DNA of 7,720 bases, taken from assembly GCA_013138705.1 (NCBI GenBank), contig WTCF01000114.1:1-7720 (forward strand). Reading direction: 5' to 3'. Source of the DNA: Deltaproteobacteria bacterium. GTDB taxonomy: Bacteria > Desulfobacterota > Dissulfuribacteria > Dissulfuribacterales > UBA3076. Under the pieces are notes generated by a model, which was not told where the DNA came from, ran no database searches, and worked only from the letters and a program-made list of their open reading frames with translations. Made by a program: the position numbers and the translations under genes. This document shows positions 6,210-7,720 of this stretch, one piece after another; position 1 is the first letter of the stretch; each line of letters opens with the position of its first letter.

Positions 6210-6393
6210 GTTTGATATCTTACTCCTAATTTGATAACATTTTCATAACCATTTAATATAAAGTCCCACAAAAGAAAAATCTACTATTTCGTGAGCCTCT
6301 GCTGCATAAATTATTTGCAGTGCCGGGGTATATGACTTAAAGTTCTACGGTCAGTTGAATCTGGCTAAAAAATTGCTAATGGGAGGATTGCGG
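6210..6393. promoter_or_regulatory. Divergent promoter region between zinc-ribbon and isomerase genes
   Basis: The 184-bp spacer between divergently transcribed genes must hold both promoters. For the isomerase a weak candidate is TTGCAG (6315-6320), a 17-bp spacer, then TAAAGT (6338-6343). For the minus-strand operon no clear pair stands out in the AT-rich stretch around 6235-6285. No transaldolase sequence or other gene is present here. Confidence 0.4.
6382..6386 (+). promoter_or_regulatory. Ribosome binding site that sets the GTG start of the isomerase gene
   Basis: GGAGG lies 7 nt before GTG 6394. The in-frame ATG at 6379 overlaps this site's upstream side and TTG 6388 is only 1 nt from it, so GTG 6394 is the best start. 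Confidence 0.7.
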
Positions 6394-7720
6394 GTGTTTC
6401 ATCGTCCATCATATCTGTCAAATGTTGAAAAAAAAGCTGTAATTTCTCGTTTTTGGAAAAAAGACCCGTCTCTTTGGGCCAAGGACCCGGAGATTCAAAA
6501 ACAGATCACAGATCGTCTTGGCTGGCTGGATGTTATCCCAAAAATGAGAGAAGCCCAGGGAGAAATAGAAGGTTTCGCACAAGATGTGAGACAGAGAGGC
6601 ATCAAACGGATAGTGCTTCTCGGCATGGGGGGGTCCAGCCTCTGCCCTCTGGTTTTGAGTCAAGTATTCGGGTCTCAAGAAGGATTTCCCATATTGAAGG
6701 TCCTTGACACAACCGATCCTGATGAGGTGGAGAATGTTGTCCGAAACGGGGAGTGGAACTCAACGCTCTTTTTAATGGCCAGTAAATCCGGTACTACGGT
6801 GGAACCTAATGCCCTGTTTAATTACTTCTGGCCATTGCTGGAGAATGAGGTGTCTGATCCTGGTTCGCATTTTGTGGCGATTACAGACCCGGGAACTCCC
6901 TTGGAAAAGTTGGGAAATGACCGCGGCTTTTTGAAGATCTTTCTTAATCCTTCTGACATAGGGGGAAGGTATTCAGCACTTTCTTGTTTCGGACTGGTCC
7001 CGGCGGCCTTACTGGGGGTGAATATTGACAAGCTCCTTCAAAGGGCCGAGGAGATGGTCAGCAAGTGTGGTCCGGATATGCCATTGGATAAAAATCCGGG
7101 ATATATGCTTGGGGAATTCTTGGGAGAGTTCGGGGTTCAAAGCAGGGACAAGTTGACCATCCTTGCTGATTCACCAATCAAGTCCTTTGGCCTCTGGTTG
7201 GAGCAGCTTGTGGCAGAGAGTACCGGTAAAGAGACCAGAGGTCTGGTTCCCATTATTGGCGAATCCACAGGGATTCCAGGATTTTATGGTGGAGAACGTA
7301 TTTTTGTTTACCTGAGGATAAAAGGGATCCAGGGAAAAGACTCTTTGGAAGGTTTTATGTCAGAGCTACGGGAGGCCGATTTTCCTGTCTTTGAGTTATG
7401 GCTGGAAGATCTGTATGATCTGGGAGCCCAGTTTTTCCTATGGGAGATGGCGACCGCCCTGGCCTCTCATTTTCTTGGCGTTAATCCCTTTGATGAACCG
7501 GATGTCAGAAGTTCAAAGGAAAAGACCGGAGCAATCCTTGATGTCTATCGCGCTGAAGGCAAGATGCCCATAAAATTTTGGGTAGATCCAAATAGTCAAA
7601 TTCATTTCCGGGCTTCAGAGATGCTGGCCGCGTCCATGAAGAGTCTTCCAAGGGCCTTGAGAGACATATTCCATGTCCTGCCGACCTGGGGCTATTTGGC
7701 ATTTCTCCCTTATTTGCCCT
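6394..7720 (+). CDS. Phosphoglucose isomerase of the transaldolase-fused type, stand-alone, 3' end outside window
   Basis: The enzyme interconverts glucose 6-phosphate and fructose 6-phosphate in the cytoplasm, linking glycolysis or gluconeogenesis with the pentose-phosphate route. The 442 visible residues run open to the window end; perhaps another hundred are missing. Isomerase motifs appear in order: the phosphate loop LGMGGSSL (76-83), SKSGTTVEP (130-138), DIGGRYSALSCFGLVPA (188-204, the first family signature), the catalytic-region WLEQLVAESTGKE (268-280), and NPFDEPDV with the downstream lysines (364-377). The wording, for instance DRLGWLDVIPKMR near the start and VAITDPGTPLEKL, matches the isomerase half of bifunctional transaldolase/glucose-6-phosphate isomerases better than classical Pgi. 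Here it begins right at the linker position with its own GTG and GGAGG, so it is a stand-alone protein. I leave the symbol blank for that reason. A run of seven G at 6627-6633 encodes Gly-Gly of the phosphate loop. Confidence 0.92.
   Translation, partial: MFHRPSYLSNVEKKAVISRFWKKDPSLWAKDPEIQKQITDRLGWLDVIPKMREAQGEIEGFAQDVRQRGIKRIVLLGMGGSSLCPLVLSQVFGSQEGFPILKVLDTTDPDEVENVVRNGEWNSTLFLMASKSGTTVEPNALFNYFWPLLENEVSDPGSHFVAITDPGTPLEKLGNDRGFLKIFLNPSDIGGRYSALSCFGLVPAALLGVNIDKLLQRAEEMVSKCGPDMPLDKNPGYMLGEFLGEFGVQSRDKLTILADSPIKSFGLWLEQLVAESTGKETRGLVPIIGESTGIPGFYGGERIFVYLRIKGIQGKDSLEGFMSELREADFPVFELWLEDLYDLGAQFFLWEMATALASHFLGVNPFDEPDVRSSKEKTGAILDVYRAEGKMPIKFWVDPNSQIHFRASEMLAASMKSLPRALRDIFHVLPTWGYLAFLPYLP

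Noticed and set aside
5343..6215. Plus-strand reading frames of 76, 103 and 87 residues
   Set aside because: All are antisense to the ATP-grasp and zinc-ribbon genes, which show clear catalytic and metal-binding motifs; the Arg/Ser/Cys-rich translations are typical shadows.

Overview
The window looks like part of a chromosome from a dissimilatory sulfur-metabolising bacterium, most likely in the Desulfobacterota. The main evidence is a canonical two-cysteine dsrC at 3019-3339 with its own promoter and a strong intrinsic terminator. Consistent with this are a TPR-fused YcaO protein, moderate GC, mixed ATG/GTG/TTG starts and clear AGGAGG-type ribosome binding sites. The assignment is an inference from gene content. 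I see no rRNA, tRNA, CRISPR array, insertion sequence or phage gene.

Layout, left to right. (1) 2-187: the 3' end of an unrecognised gene, followed by a 368-bp AT-rich gap that holds an imperfect inverted repeat and no convincing gene. (2) 556-2802, plus strand: a two-gene unit of a DUF5335-like/DUF2934 protein and, 24 nt later, a YcaO-domain protein with a C-terminal TPR array. (3) 3019-3413: dsrC as a separate transcription unit. (4) 3437-5131: an exported protein with an N-terminal FlgT-C-like domain and four Asp-rich FG-GAP/VCBS-type loops. (5) 5113-6209, minus strand: a two-gene operon of a zinc-ribbon protein overlapping by TTGA with a RimK-like ATP-grasp ligase, whose 3' end overlaps the previous gene tail to tail by 19 bp. 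(6) 6394 to the window end, plus strand: a phosphoglucose isomerase of the type usually fused behind transaldolase, here without the transaldolase part and cut by the window edge.

How they may work together. DsrC carries sulfur as a trisulfide between its two C-terminal cysteines during sulfite reduction. YcaO enzymes activate amide backbones with ATP, and some install sulfur. Finding a YcaO gene directly upstream of dsrC therefore raises the possibility of a sulfur-transfer or protein-modification link, but nothing in the sequence proves one. The ATP-grasp/zinc-ribbon pair is a second probable peptide- or small-molecule-modifying module of unknown substrate. No complete novel defence or mobile system is evident. 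The most interesting items are the uncharacterised domain pairings.
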